Shown here one piece after another: positions 47,388-59,930 of a stretch of DNA of 64,000 bases (its first letter is position 1; each line of letters begins with the position of its first letter). Source of the stretch: Hofstenia miamia (taxonomy: Eukaryota > Xenacoelomorpha > Acoela). The notes under the pieces are model-generated. The model had not been told where the DNA came from, searched no databases, and saw only the letters and a list, made by a program, of their open reading frames with translations. Made by a program: the position numbers and the translations under genes. The DNA is taken from the NCBI GenBank assembly GCA_004352715.1, contig SCFE01000109.1, positions 919,800-983,799 on the forward strand, written 5' to 3'.

Positions 47388-47787
47388 TAAATGACTTATA
47401 TTACCACTTTAAATGGTACATAAAAATTAATCTAAAATTTTACAAAATACAGTGAAATTGCCAGGATGAGTTTTTCAAGGTTGAATGCTACTTTGAAAAG
47501 CATGAATATGATCTCATGGAAAATTTATATAAAGCGATTTAGAAACACGACATTTACTGCAGTCACAGGATAAAAACTAGGAACATATGTTGTTAACATC
47601 AAAGTTAGACTTAACGTAATTAGTGAAAAATTCATATTCCAAATTTGAAATATTTTGGTCTAGCAAATACGTCGATGTTAGTATTGATTATGATGACGTT
47701 TGCTAAATGAACCCCTTTGCAAAAATAGTTTGATGATGATATAGATTTAATTACTTTCCGAGATTGTAGTATTGATTTTCCATGCGT

Positions 47788-47828
<41 letters not shown>

Positions 47829-47830
47829 AC
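47788..47830. repeat. (TA)n microsatellite
   Basis: TA tract with a single TTT interruption. Confidence 0.95.
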
Positions 47831-50276
47831 ATTGTAAACTTGATCTAACAAATGCAAAATTTTGAAGAAGATTTTAAAAGCTTTGGTATGATTTGTGTAA
47901 TTTTTTAATGTTTTTTATATCAAACACAATATTTCAACATTTTAAATTTTGTTTCAAATTCGTAATATATCAACATGTGTTTTTTCAACATTCAAAAACG
48001 ATAATTTTAGCAGTGTGCTACATGTACGTATTAAAATTCAAATTTCTTACTTCAAACCTACTACCTAGGCACTCAATTTAGTACTTAAATGATGAAGAGG
48101 CTAACTGTTTCCCATGGAATTTGTGGAAACATTCTTTCAGTTATAACTACGTATTTGAAAAACCGAATTCAGTGTTACTTAGCAGAACATTTCAGTCTAA
48201 TCATAGAAACAATGTAAGACAATTATTTTTTGAAAATACTATTGCAAATATATTTCAAATACAATGAACTACTTGTATCATGTGTACGGTCCATTATAAA
48301 AACAAAAAGATAACTTAAAAATGCAGTTTAAGTTGCAATTTAAATCAAGTTGATTTAAAAAACAGGTACTGATTGTACAATTAAAGTTAAAAAATTCCTA
48401 CTTGATCAATGGATAAATTTCTTACAAATCTGTGTCATCTACCGTGAAATTTGAATTCAAAGCGATTTATATATACAGTGCTGCCAATATACATCAAAAT
48501 GCCAATTTTGATAAATTATTTTTTGCAAGGGTGATAAAAACCATAAATTTGTTTTTTAGTATTAACATTAATTTTTGTATCGTGGATTCAAATATTTTTC
48601 AAATTTCAACAGAATTTTAGCATTCATCTCATGTTCTTGTAAGTGCGATGCCAGAAAAACCTTCTCATAAATATAAGCCTACAAAATATAAATGAATAGA
48701 AAACATTGGAGTTAATCTTAAAAAATTTACAATATTCAAAATCAATCAGATGATTTGGTGATATAACAGTCAAGACATTAAATCGCTACACTTGAGTTAA
48801 AATTGACCAATGTAATGCCATTTTATCAAAATCCCGACTTATTTCAATAAATTTTTAAGTGAGTGTAAGCATTTATAACAGGAAATTTGTGGATTTATGA
48901 TCAAATAATATTAAATGAAATACCTAGCAGGAGTCCTATTTCAAAGAAAATTTCAGTTTAAACAAAGAATAATGCAAAACAACTATTTTCGAAAATATAC
49001 TAAAAGCTGTTTATGGACGTTTTATATTTATGATCGATATATCAGAAAAGACAGTAAATTGTTTTAGTTAATTTAATACAATCCATTACAAAAACGTTGA
49101 TTTATTGACAAACCTTCCAGGCGTTACCACTAGAGCGGCTCTGTGAGGATCCTCATGGAATCGTGGGCTGCAGAGGGGTTGGGTGGAGATGAAATCTTGC
49201 CCCATGGGTTTCATGGAGACGACGTTTTTCACCTCGATTCGACTCATTTTGATTCTGAATATTTTTGGCTTAGCTCAACTTGCCAAACAGAACTCTTCAA
49301 TGAGTTTCAGTTTAAACTTGCTAAATTCTTTAAAAATTCTGCGCTGCCTTAGGAATTTTTTTGCAAAGTTCTTGTCATTTAATAAACATTTAATATAAAA
49401 CTATAAGGAGCACACAAATTGTACATTGACTTTATTAAAAATATTTTTTGTAGGATCCGATAAATAGCGTTCAAATTATGAAGACTAAGATGGTGTTTGT
49501 TTTACCTAGAAAGCAGAACAATAAATTAGCTATGATTAAACAAGGCTCGTTTTAAGATAGTTGTATATTCAATGCAGTGCTCAGCACATCTTCTCTCGGC
49601 TCGGCACGGTTTGGCTCATTGACAAGTCTGTTTGAGAAGCTATATATACTCTTACTACAAACTTCATTATTAGGGTGTTATTTATTGCTTTCTGTAAAAC
49701 AAGAGGTAGACGACTATCTATTCGCTATGTGTGGCCATAACCAACGACATTCATTTCAACAATAGGAACGTTATTACTATTATTACTGCTTCTCCACCTC
49801 ATTACTATTTTCTCACCATCAAGCCGCACTAGTGGAAGACTACGAATTTGTCGAGAACCGTTTTTCGAAACTTTGATTATATAAATGAACAACTCGCATT
49901 GTTCTTCAACATAACAAAAATATAGGTGGTTAAAGATTATCTCCAGAGACACGTTGAAAAATAAGATGCTAGACCGAACTTGCAATTCTTCGCAAAAATT
50001 TGAATAAAATTTTTGTTCACACTCTTTTACATATATAAATGTAATATTTTTTCATTACTGTCAAAAAATTGTACGGTTTGGTAAACAAAATTTGTGTATA
50101 TAACCTGCACACTGAAAATAAAAACACAAATTTAAGTTTTTGAAAAGAATAATGTAAATTATATTACTAACACTGATTGAATTGCGTGCATTCTTGCATT
50201 TTAGAGCCCATCCCCTTTTTTTAAACCTTGGACCATTGCTCATCTCTGTATACTGATCATTGATGTCAGTACTATA

Positions 50277-50278
50277 GA

Positions 50279-50330
<52 letters not shown>

Positions 50331-50341
50331 TATATATATAT
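50277..50341. repeat. (TA)n microsatellite
   Basis: Long TA tract with two minor interruptions, left of the assembly gap. Confidence 0.96.
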
Positions 50342-50576
50342 TGCTACTCTATTATCAGCAACAAATTGGACTGTATCACAAGCTCTGGGTTTCCGCGTGT
50401 AATAATATTTAATATACAGTACTGGAAATATGTATTCGACCACCTTGTTATTTTGAATAAATAATGACCATTCATTGGATAGAGTGCTTCTAAGATTATA
50501 ACTAAGTGTTACTGTGATTGAGGAAGGAAAATCTGTATGTCTAATACCATAAAATATGTAGAATAACAATTGGCTC

Positions 50577-51482
50577 NNNNNNNNNNNNNNNNNNNNNNNN
50601 NNNNNNNNNNNNNNNNNNNNNNNNNNNNNNNNNNNNNNNNNNNNNNNNNNNNNNNNNNNNNNNNNNNNNNNNNNNNNNNNNNNNNNNNNNNNNNNNNNNN
50701 NNNNNNNNNNNNNNNNNNNNNNNNNNNNNNNNNNNNNNNNNNNNNNNNNNNNNNNNNNNNNNNNNNNNNNNNNNNNNNNNNNNNNNNNNNNNNNNNNNNN
50801 NNNNNNNNNNNNNNNNNNNNNNNNNNNNNNNNNNNNNNNNNNNNNNNNNNNNNNNNNNNNNNNNNNNNNNNNNNNNNNNNNNNNNNNNNNNNNNNNNNNN
50901 NNNNNNNNNNNNNNNNNNNNNNNNNNNNNNNNNNNNNNNNNNNNNNNNNNNNNNNNNNNNNNNNNNNNNNNNNNNNNNNNNNNNNNNNNNNNNNNNNNNN
51001 NNNNNNNNNNNNNNNNNNNNNNNNNNNNNNNNNNNNNNNNNNNNNNNNNNNNNNNNNNNNNNNNNNNNNNNNNNNNNNNNNNNNNNNNNNNNNNNNNNNN
51101 NNNNNNNNNNNNNNNNNNNNNNNNNNNNNNNNNNNNNNNNNNNNNNNNNNNNNNNNNNNNNNNNNNNNNNNNNNNNNNNNNNNNNNNNNNNNNNNNNNNN
51201 NNNNNNNNNNNNNNNNNNNNNNNNNNNNNNNNNNNNNNNNNNNNNNNNNNNNNNNNNNNNNNNNNNNNNNNNNNNNNNNNNNNNNNNNNNNNNNNNNNNN
51301 NNNNNNNNNNNNNNNNNNNNNNNNNNNNNNNNNNNNNNNNNNNNNNNNNNNNNNNNNNNNNNNNNNNNNNNNNNNNNNNNNNNNNNNNNNNNNNNNNNNN
51401 NNNNNNNNNNNNNNNNNNNNNNNNNNNNNNNNNNNNNNNNNNNNNNNNNNNNNNNNNNNNNNNNNNNNNNNNNNNNNNNNNN
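50577..51482. other. Assembly gap, 906 Ns
   Basis: 906 N characters, followed on the right by a (TA)n tract. Long frames reported across it are artefacts. Confidence 0.99.

Positions 51483-51513
<31 letters not shown>
51483..51513. repeat. (TA)n microsatellite at gap edge
   Basis: TA tract directly after the gap. Confidence 0.95.
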
Positions 51514-51516
<3 letters not shown>

Positions 51517-51789
51517 TGTATTAGTAGATCGCAAATCTTCGTGTAAGTTGCATAAAAGAAAGCTTTTTAGATTTCAAACCTTTTTTCCAAAACTTCTGCT
51601 ATTGCCGGTCTCTGCTTCCCGGGAAAGTTTTGAAAGCATTGAAAAACTCGGCCCTAAAAATGCCATTCACAAAGTTAGTTTAAAACTTGTTAATTTCTTT
51701 ATCGAAAAATTTTATATTTTATTAATCCAAATCCATATGAAAGAAATCACAACCGTGGTGCTTTGACAAAAAATTTTTCCAAGCCTATT

Positions 51790-52130
51790 AGTTGCAGTAG
51801 TTAAAAAATTTACTATTTTTCTTTATAAATTTCAAATTTTTTTAAAAGGAATAAATTCTCTACATGCCTAACCTTCATGTAATTACAAAGTTTTGAACGT
51901 ATATGGAAACAACAAAGAAATATGATCTGAACAATGTTCTTTCAAACCCATTGATGTGTCTATGTAAAAAGTCAGAGGTCGTGAGAACAACGGCATGCAT
52001 CGACAGGACAAGCTGGGTTGCAGATTAAGAGGGAAAATAAGAGAAGGGACTCTCCTCTATTATGTGGTGCTTTCTGATTGAGGATAGCGTTAATATTTTT
52101 CAGCTATAAGCTTTTAAAATTTGAAGTTAA
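51790..52130 (+). repeat. Dispersed receptor-locus repeat
   Basis: Similar to 31960-32200 and 29090-29300 (AAATTCTCTACATGCCTAA, AACAACAAAGAAATATGA, AAACCCATTGATGTGTC, TATGTGGTGCTTTCTGATTG). A roughly 80-base stretch at 51975-52050 is inserted relative to the gene 2 copy. Confidence 0.6.
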
Positions 52131-52719
52131 AGAAATATCATTTACATTAGTGTAAATTTCGCTTAGATATGAACTACTTCAAACTATTTAAGAAATATTA
52201 TTTTCAGCCCAAATTTATATTTCAGTCTGAACCGTTGCGACCTGACATATATTGCAATTATGCTTCAGTTTAGGATCAAATGCCTCCTGACTACCATTGC
52301 TTAACGAAATTATATTGAAAATGGAGATCTGTGTGATCACACATTTTGTGAAATTTCTCTCGTACATCGCTATTTCTAGATTCATAATGAAATTAAATGT
52401 GGAAAAATTTGTCATTAGTAATTAAATTGAATACTAAATTGACGTATTAATTTGGCAAACATAATAAAATTGCAATTTTAATAAAAAATAAAACAAATAT
52501 TTGTTCAAATTAGTCCATTTCTCTTTTTTGATCCCTTTCTCATAGGACTCAATTCGAAAGGTGTATTTGTTGCTTAAAGAAGTTTGCTTAAAAAAATGGC
52601 TTAGTATTTAGTATCATTGAGTTGCCTTGTGCTATGCCTGTTGTCTAATACAACAGCCTTTTGCTGATGTGTTGTTTTGGTTTTTGTGTGAAAATATCCC
52701 ATACAACTGCAAGCCTGCA

Positions 52720-52909
52720 AAATTTTGCTTGACAAAAGGATAGGAACTTCTCAAAATCTGCTTGTCAAACTATGGCGGTATGGTGGAATTCTCCACCCAT
52801 AATATGAAGAACAGAAATAAATATTCCTCAATTTTAATCTGTTTTTCAGTTATTCTTTTACTATAAATTCTACAACCAATCAAAATGTTCCAAAAAATTG
52901 CCTATAAAT
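52720..52909 (+). promoter_or_regulatory. Conserved proximal upstream region of receptor gene 3
   Basis: Matches the regions before genes 1 and 2: TCTCAAAATCTGCTTGTCAAA near 52749, TTTTAATCTGTTTTTCAG near 52832 (a possible 3' splice site), CCAATC at 52876-52881 and a TATAAATA overlapping the ATG. The spacing from CCAATC to the ATG is the same as in gene 1. Confidence 0.45.
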
Positions 52910-53111
52910 ATGAGGAATTGTCGCATTCAACCACATAATGTAATGAATTTGACTGGGGCTTGCATATATGGCTGGCAAGAAGAGCTTATTTATCTTGCCA
53001 CAGGGTGGTACACTCTTATATTTTCCTTCGTTGGCATTCTCACTAATATTTTAAGCTTCATCACAATTTATTCCATGAAAGTAAACAATTCAGCTACAAT
53101 ATATATTCAAG
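52910..53111 (+). CDS. Receptor gene 3, exon 1
   Basis: 202 bases from ATG to donor CAAG|GTATTT, encoding residues 1-67 plus one base. An in-frame ATG four codons upstream is not conserved in the other copies. Confidence 0.85.
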
Positions 53112-56100
53112 GTATTTCTACAATTAATATTTGAATTTGAATTTTTGAGATTACTAAATACCCTATGTTTTCTTACGTCTATAAAATTCCATTAAATTTA
53201 ATCTATATTTTGCATGGAATTTATTTACAGCAGAACGTGTATTATTCAACGAAAACGTTTAACATGTAACTTGTAATTGTCAAAAAATATTGTTGAAAAA
53301 GATATTAAATATGCCTTAATTTCCAACTCCTAGAAAGATCATATATAAAGAATTAGGTTTTCACAGCAATTTATAAAAATATTAATAGACATATGAATAT
53401 ATGAGCTCGGCATGTTATGGAATTTGAATTTATGGTTCCCAGTTCGTGATTTTGCATATTATCCAGTGCCCTTTTAGTTGGAAAGCTACAATTTTATTCA
53501 AAAGAATACAAAAAAGTGGAATGAAAGGCGGACTCGTACCTGATACTAATTATGGGCATTGCCCCCCCCCCATATTCACCCATCAATAATATTTTTGATA
53601 GAGTAATTGCCAGAGTTCGCTATTTTATATTTTTTCAAACTTAGTATATCAGCGCTCAACAGTGTTGGAACCCAGCCTAATTTTTAGACCTAGCTCCAAA
53701 ATTCCTAGACCCTCCTAACAGATGATCTACTGCCACCAAATCGAATGCCACATGATTTATGTTCTCATGCCTCTTCGTTCAGTATCTCCTGTTAATTGCT
53801 TTTCTGCTGCCATTATCAGTGTTTCTTCTTCTCTCTTTTTACTATACATATTTGCAAAGATTTTAAACAGATGTGTTTTAACAAACCATTTAAGTATTTA
53901 AGTTCTGCAATAAAGAATGAAGAATCATAATTTATATAGTAAGAAATTCAATTGATTTCAATGAATATGTTCGTCAATAGTAAATCTTAAGCTCGGGTCC
54001 AACCAGCCCTGCATGCATGCTGTCTTTACCCGTTCTGCCTCGATTCCTCATCTGCTGCGCAATGCACTAAAATCGATATATTTGGAACTTTACGCAATCA
54101 TTTGTAAAATTGACTTTTGTTATTGATTTGGAACATATAAAATAAGTGAAATGAATAATAGAAGTGCAGGGGAAAAATTGCTATGCTATTTCAGGAATAT
54201 TTGAACATTAATTAATTAAGAAATGGAAATTTGAAAAACAATAAGCAGTAAAGTAGAATTCAAAAACTTTCTCTAAGGAATTTTTACTACACCCCCATCC
54301 ACATGTCTTACAAAAATTAAAATTGTGATTAGCTGAACTATCACAGCAAATTTTCATAGCATGAAATTTGGATTTATCTTTCTCCAGAAAAATTGTGTAA
54401 ATATATTTGTTTCAAAAAAAGTTTATGGACAATTTGTCAGAGGGTAACACAAACATATTTTTATACTTACTTTTTGTATCATTTTTAGCTCGTTTAATTC
54501 CCATTGATAAATTTTTTGTTACAATTGGGGTAACATTGGGGAGAATAAAGGTATTGTACAGCGCGATTTGTATAATATGTGAAAAAATCAGATAAAATTG
54601 CCTCGATTCAATATATCTGAGTGATTTGAAAAAATTTCATATTTTCTGATCTCATTTTGAAAAATGTTGACGTCAGCATAAAAATATACTAATAACATGC
54701 AATATCGCCAAATGTATTTAATGTTCTATGGGGTGCAAATTTAATAATCCTTTTCCTAAAACCAACCCCCCCCTCCCTCCCCATAAACGAGGTATGCAAA
54801 AAGCCCAATAAAGAAATGGTTAAGCATAGAAATCAGCGAGCATAGTAATTGAAATATATGAAGTAATATATGAAGTAATATATGAAGTTTGAAAAGATTC
54901 ATAATGTGTTGAGATTTACTTGACCCCAAACTACCTATTATGCTTTAACCCTGGAAGCTCCGGGCTTTCCAGGTATTTAGAAACCTGGAAACATGCTCCA
55001 CTTCTATAACGTTCTATAGGATAGAATTATTAACATCATGTTGGCCAAAATTACCTTATTTTTTCTTAGTGAGGTTTGAGAAAAAATAATTAGAAATTTT
55101 TTGTTTTCATTTAATGACGTCATAAATGTAGCAACAATTAGCAAAATTTTTCAAAAAATGGATGCTCTAAGAAAGTTTTGAATTAAAAAATTTATTTTTG
55201 AATATTAATATAAAATATTCAAAAAGGAGAAATACATTTTATCTCGGAATAATATGTGCGACAGTCACTGGCTTATGAATAGAAGGCCGTTTCTGAGAAA
55301 ATATACCCACGGTTAAATTGTTTTATATATTCGGATCCGATATAAAATTTGATGAAAATTCACAAAGTTTCAGACTGATCCGAGAACAATGGTGTTCCAT
55401 TCGGGGCTAGCAAGGTTAAAGTTATAAGCCGCTCTCAAAATATGAACCTGTTCTTTTGTGCTGAGCAAATCTACACTTATGGGCAAAAACTAACCAAATC
55501 CTACGTTTTAAAATATGGAAAAAACAAAGGGCACCAGACCGATTAAGAGAGAACTTGAAAATAAAACTGACCTAAGATGATGAAAGCACAATGAACTTTG
55601 GCTATCGTCAATGTCATTCAACTTTTTGTGGCAGCATATGTCAAAAATCCCAGTCATGAATACACATTTTATGAAATATATCAAAAATGAACAAGCCAAA
55701 ATGTATGCACACTAAGCTTAAAATTTCAAAATAAGCACAATAATTTGAATAAATTGAATTGGTCAAAATTTTCAGATTCAGTCTTATCAAATTTTTCAAA
55801 TGAGAGATTAGAAAATCTATTACATAGTATCATTTATTGTGCTGAATCAAGGTTAGAATCGAGTGCAGGTATCTAACACAACCCTACCCAACACAAACCG
55901 ATCCGACTCCCTCTGACCCTACAACAGATGATACCGAAATTCTATGCAGAATCCGAGCAGATCCAAAGCTGTGTGGAGAAATTTGAATGAATTTTGACAA
56001 ATTATTTTCAAATAATACAATAAAGTTAAGATAATTTAGCTTTGGCGATATGGGATAGCGCTTCTATACTACTAGATGGTCCCGTTGATGTTTCTCAAGG

Positions 56101-58248
56101 AAAACAATTTCTTGATTGGAGCTTTCCTAAAGTTTTTCTACTTGAGCAAATTGGTAACTATAAATTAAAAACTTTTTTTCAGTATAAAATATATATTCTT
56201 CAGAAATAGGATTGAATTTGTTTCGGCCTTGGAAAATTCTAGGTATTTGTCAGGTATGTTGGTGACGTTTTATTATGTGATAACAAAGATATAGTTGTAT
56301 GGCATGCGTACACATTAGAGCTATTGTCCAAATAATATGAGGGCTGCAAAGGGGAAAAATATATTTAACCTACCCAACTCAATCCAACGTAACCCAAAAT
56401 TTAGCTAATGCATTTTGACATGACTTAATTTTTATAGAGCTTTTAATGAGTTTGTCGCAACTCAAAGTTATGTCAAAATAATAATTCAAATATGATGCGA
56501 TTATGCGTTTCATATTCTTGCAGCGTTTTGCTCCGTGACCAACATATATTAACTAAATTGAAGCGAACCACAAAATATGCGTGTTAAGCAGTAAAAATAG
56601 ATAAATAAAAAACTAAATATAAACTAATTGCTGTCATACCATAAGAAAATCAAAAAAATTAAACAACCATCATATAGATCTTCTGCAAATTTGTATCAGC
56701 TTACAACCTTTCAATAACACAATCATGACTCATATTACTTGGCCTAACCCATTTGCAATGTGCTTGAAGTCTTTTTGTTTTTTGGAACCTCTGAAATAAT
56801 ATCACAAATCTAAATTTAAACATAATTAAGCATTATATTACAATTAGATGAAAGATTAGCAGTTTCGCAGATGACTGTAGGCTTTTGACTTGAGTCCTAC
56901 CATTTTATTCTACTCCTGCAGAACGACCTTTAGTTTACCAATGTATAGATAAATAGGAAATTTGTTCTTAGCTCTATGTTACAGTGCATTTTATTCTGAT
57001 AGGCCTACTTAATATACACATTAATCCTAAAAGAATTTGAAATTCTGGAATCCAATTTGTTATGAGAATGTTTTGCAAAGAATCATTGATCAATAATGTA
57101 ATTCATTTATAGTTTCCTTTAAATTTATGAATCAGAAGCAGGCGTCGGTTTTAAGTTATTTATTATTTCTGAATTTTGGAAGAATTGTTGGTACTTTTGC
57201 CTTATCATAAACTATTCAAGCATTTATTTGAGAGAATTTATGTGCATTTACTCTTTATGAGTTTTATGATTAACTTAAAGAATTATTCTTTATGTGAAAG
57301 GAATATCTCTCTACAACTTAATTTTTATAAAGCAGAATTACTTAAACATACATGTACATTTTATTAACATTAAAGATTATATTCAACTATAAAATTTGTT
57401 CCTAAACTTATCAAATATCCTCTGTAGGCAACGTATGTTTCAATTACTACATCAATATGAAAAATTGTTCTTCCTAAAAATTTAAAAAAGGAATTTTTGC
57501 TGTCTTTTATAAATATCATCTTGCAAAATTTGACATCCATCAAACAAGTTTACTAAGGGGAAAAAACAAGAAATTGCTTGAAGAATATAAATCAACAACA
57601 ACACTGTTTTTAGATGCCAGCAATGATTGGGCTACTACAGGCGTTGCTCATTGGATCGTTGTTGCTATTAGTTTTGATAGACTTGCAGCCGTTTATTCAC
57701 CCATCACATACAAAAATTACTTCTCTAATAGAAGGTTTGCTATGAAAACTGTAATAGCTGTGATTGTATTTAACTATATCACACTCGCTTTGCCCTCTAT
57801 GTTCGCTCTTCATAACTGTGTTAATGGAATTTGCCGGCCAAAACCTGCTTGGGAAAAAATCCAAGTCGTCCTCATATTAATTTTTATCCAAGGGATTATC
57901 CCTATGATTTTAGTTATAACGTGTAACCTTACTATTGGCATAAAACTGTCTTTGACTGGAGATGTGGCATCAAAAGCTAAGAACAGTGGCGTAGATAAAC
58001 TCTTATTTATCATATCTGTCAGTTTTCTTATATTGGTAACAATGTCAGACGTCTCTTACTATTTTGCACACTTTTCTTCTGTTGTTAAGAAATGCTCTCT
58101 CCTATATGCGCTATTAGAAATGACTGAATATGTTACTATTGTCACAAATAATGGCATTAATTTCTTCCTGTATATTTTACTTGGAAAAGTCTTTCGAAAA
58201 AGCTTCCTAAAGCTCTTCTGTGGATGTCGGAATCAACAGAAAAAGTAG
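52910..58248 (+). CDS. Receptor gene 3: class A GPCR, three exons, complete
   Basis: Join of 52910-53111, 56040-56153 and 57614-58248 gives 951 bases, 316 residues. Its architecture matches gene 1: helix 1 with TNILS, helix 2 with LAIWD, DRL at 127-129, ECL2 cysteines 174 and 179, P202, short third intracellular loop, NFFLY at 288-292 and C-terminal CGC. Relative to gene 1, it changes five residues in exon 1, one in exon 2 (A99V) and ten in exon 3. The N3 sequon is lost (NCR) while N13 remains (NLT). Position 289, the helix-7 proline position of most class A receptors, is Phe here and Tyr in gene 1. The ligand is unknown; it is presumably a plasma-membrane peptide or chemosensory receptor. 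The reading frame is intact throughout. Confidence 0.88.
53112..56039 (+). other. Intron 1 of receptor gene 3
   Basis: 2928 bases, GT...AG (GATAATTTAG acceptor). It shares 53590-53900 with introns 1 of genes 1 and 2, and 55540-55750 with gene 1. 53230-53410 resembles 62920-63110 near the right edge of the window. It has C-rich tracts at 53563-53571 and 54768-54782 and a CCCAA-rich stretch near 55870-55970. Open frames at 54407-54595 and 55508-55699 are not conserved. Confidence 0.7.
56040..56153 (+). CDS. Receptor gene 3, exon 2
   Basis: 114 bases, acceptor AATTTAG|CTTTGG and donor ATTG|GTAACT, encoding helix 2. It has the same length and phase as in genes 1 and 2. Confidence 0.85.
56154..57613 (+). 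other. Intron 2 of receptor gene 3
   Basis: 1460 bases, GT...AG. It shows similarity to intron 2 of gene 2 up to the point where that is cut off, and to gene 1 near both ends. It lacks the mariner element found in gene 2. No extra exon is supported. Confidence 0.72.
57614..58248 (+). CDS. Receptor gene 3, exon 3
   Basis: 635 bases from acceptor TGTTTTTAG|ATGCC to TAG. It encodes helices 3-7 and the tail, with ten residue changes from gene 1, all conservative in character. The open frame runs a little upstream of 57614, but phase and the absence of an ATG place the boundary here. Confidence 0.88.
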
Positions 58249-58531
58249 CAAAGAGCTCATATTCTGATATATAACGAAACAAAGCAAAGTTTAATTCATT
58301 ATCTTAAATATGCTGTTTGCTAAATCAGTACAAAGAAGTGAAATTACTGCAGCAGACATTAGTATGACATATTCATTCTCATTGCATATATTCCAGTTAT
58401 CTACATGTAACATGCATATTATGTAAACAGATTGCTAAAATATTGTAGAAAATATTTCTAAAGGCATTGCAAGTATAGAGGTTAAGTCGAAATTCTTCAT
58501 GTATTTCTGTATGGATAGAAATTTGTACTAG

Positions 58532-58537
58532 AATAAA
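58532..58537 (+). terminator. Possible polyadenylation signal of gene 3
   Basis: AATAAA 284 bases after the stop codon, within the block that is similar to the 3' flank of gene 1. Confidence 0.35.
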
Positions 58538-58539
58538 TA

Positions 58540-59640
58540 ATATAGCATTACGGTTTCCCGCTGTAGTGCTAAAAAAGAGAAGAATAATTTTAGTAGAAGA
58601 TACACGACGCAGTCTTTTTGCAACAGGTTGTAATAACCTGAGCAAATGGCCCAGTGCCTGTTCCATTGTCGAATGAGGGCATGTATTCCGCCCACAACAC
58701 ATAGCAGAACTCAGGAACATTTAGTTTGAGCTCATTGTCAATAATAGCTTTCCACATACTTTGGAATAATCATGACACGAAATATTTCCGAAATATTTTT
58801 GTCACTTAATAAACAGTGTTGACCAATTAAATGAAATCGTTTTAAACGGTTTAGACGACGATTGTATCAGTCGTTTGTTTAAATTCAACAGTCAATTAAA
58901 CAATTTCACCTACACATCGTTTATTTGACAAACTTTATTTAAACGGCAAGTTGCAGGCATTTGCAACGTAGTAAACATGCAGTGCTGGAAATTCAAATGT
59001 ATAGCCACCCTATTCTTTTAGTATAAAATATAAAAACTCGAATATTGCATAGTTTTTAAATCTAAACATCTTAATAAAAATTATTTTTTATTAGAAAACG
59101 CATAATAAAGTCTTTATTTCCAAATAACCCTTCACATAGAAATTTAATTTTTGACAAAAGGGGGAAATTCAAATGGAGCCACTAGACAAAACCAACATTT
59201 TTCCGTTTCAAATGAGCAAAACAGAAACAAATTACCTCTTAATATTTAATAATTATTGTTTTTTTCAAACATTTGATGAATCTTTTTCAGCATAGTTTAC
59301 TTGAACAGCATGATGAAGCTCATAAGTAGAGAAAGTTTCTGTGAAATTGAATTTTTCTGAGTCACCGATATATTTAAACAAATCCGCCTCCCCTAGAATT
59401 TTGCTAGGAGTGGACCAAAAATACAATATTAAACAAAAACTATATTAATAAAGTAGAAATTGCAACCTTCACCTATCAGCACCAAAAATTCATCAAGCAG
59501 CAAAATTCATGATATCCGCTTTTAAGTGAAAGAAGTAGTCTGAGGCACTATTTTCCTTTTCGTAATAACACATGCTCAATAGTAAAATAATAGGGTAGGT
59601 GTAAGTAATACAAGACACTTAAGTTCATTGATATAATTTG
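58540..59640. other. Transposon debris, unclassified
   Basis: CAGTGTTGACC near 58815 resembles a hAT terminus. CAGTGCTGGAAATTCAAATG at 58980 resembles Tc1-type ends, and a related GGAAATTCAAATGG recurs near 59163. No transposase domain is recognisable in this stretch. The 58397-58720 minus-strand open frame covers gene 3's 3' flank and is not called. Confidence 0.35.
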
Positions 59641-59930
59641 CTAACCTTGAATATTTATTGTTTCTGACATAATCGCGCTTTTAAACGTGTCTGAATTCGA
59701 TTCAACCCTAGTGTCTGAACGTTCAACAGTAGCAGTTGTACATGGTGTCACTAATATACATTTTGCATCTTTGCATGGCAAGAAAGCGAAGGCTCTTAAC
59801 TTCAATATAAAGTTGTTCCATATTGTTACGCAAACTTGGAAACAGCTTTGCCATTTCAATAATTTTTTCCGTAGCATTAGCATCATCAATAAAAGATTTA
59901 TATGACGACATGATCAAGGCATTATTTTTA
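59641..59930 (-). pseudogene. hAT dimerisation-domain fragment (ZMYM1-like)
   Basis: Minus-strand translation gives CKDAKCILVTPCTTATVERS followed by SAIMSE, the conserved C-terminal dimerisation motif of hAT transposases and their ZMYM1-like relatives (TP-x-T-x-ATVERSF then MS). The upstream words LFPSLRNNMEQLYIEVKSLR are in another frame, so a frameshift lies between them. Only the C-terminus is seen. Confidence 0.75.

Larger units (their letters stand above)
46020..50200 (+). repeat. Receptor-unit 5' flank, gene 3
   Basis: 46020-46625 is similar to 7760-8130 and 26960-27300, and 47040-50200 is similar to 8800-11250, in the same order upstream of gene 3. It includes TA tracts at 47353-47387 and 47788-47830. 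Open frames such as 46365-46610, 49143-49352 and 49725-49985 are not preserved in unit 1 and are not called. Confidence 0.7.

Noticed and set aside
50240-51766. Long open frames across the 906-base gap
   Set aside because: Same artefact: Ns flanked by TA tracts.
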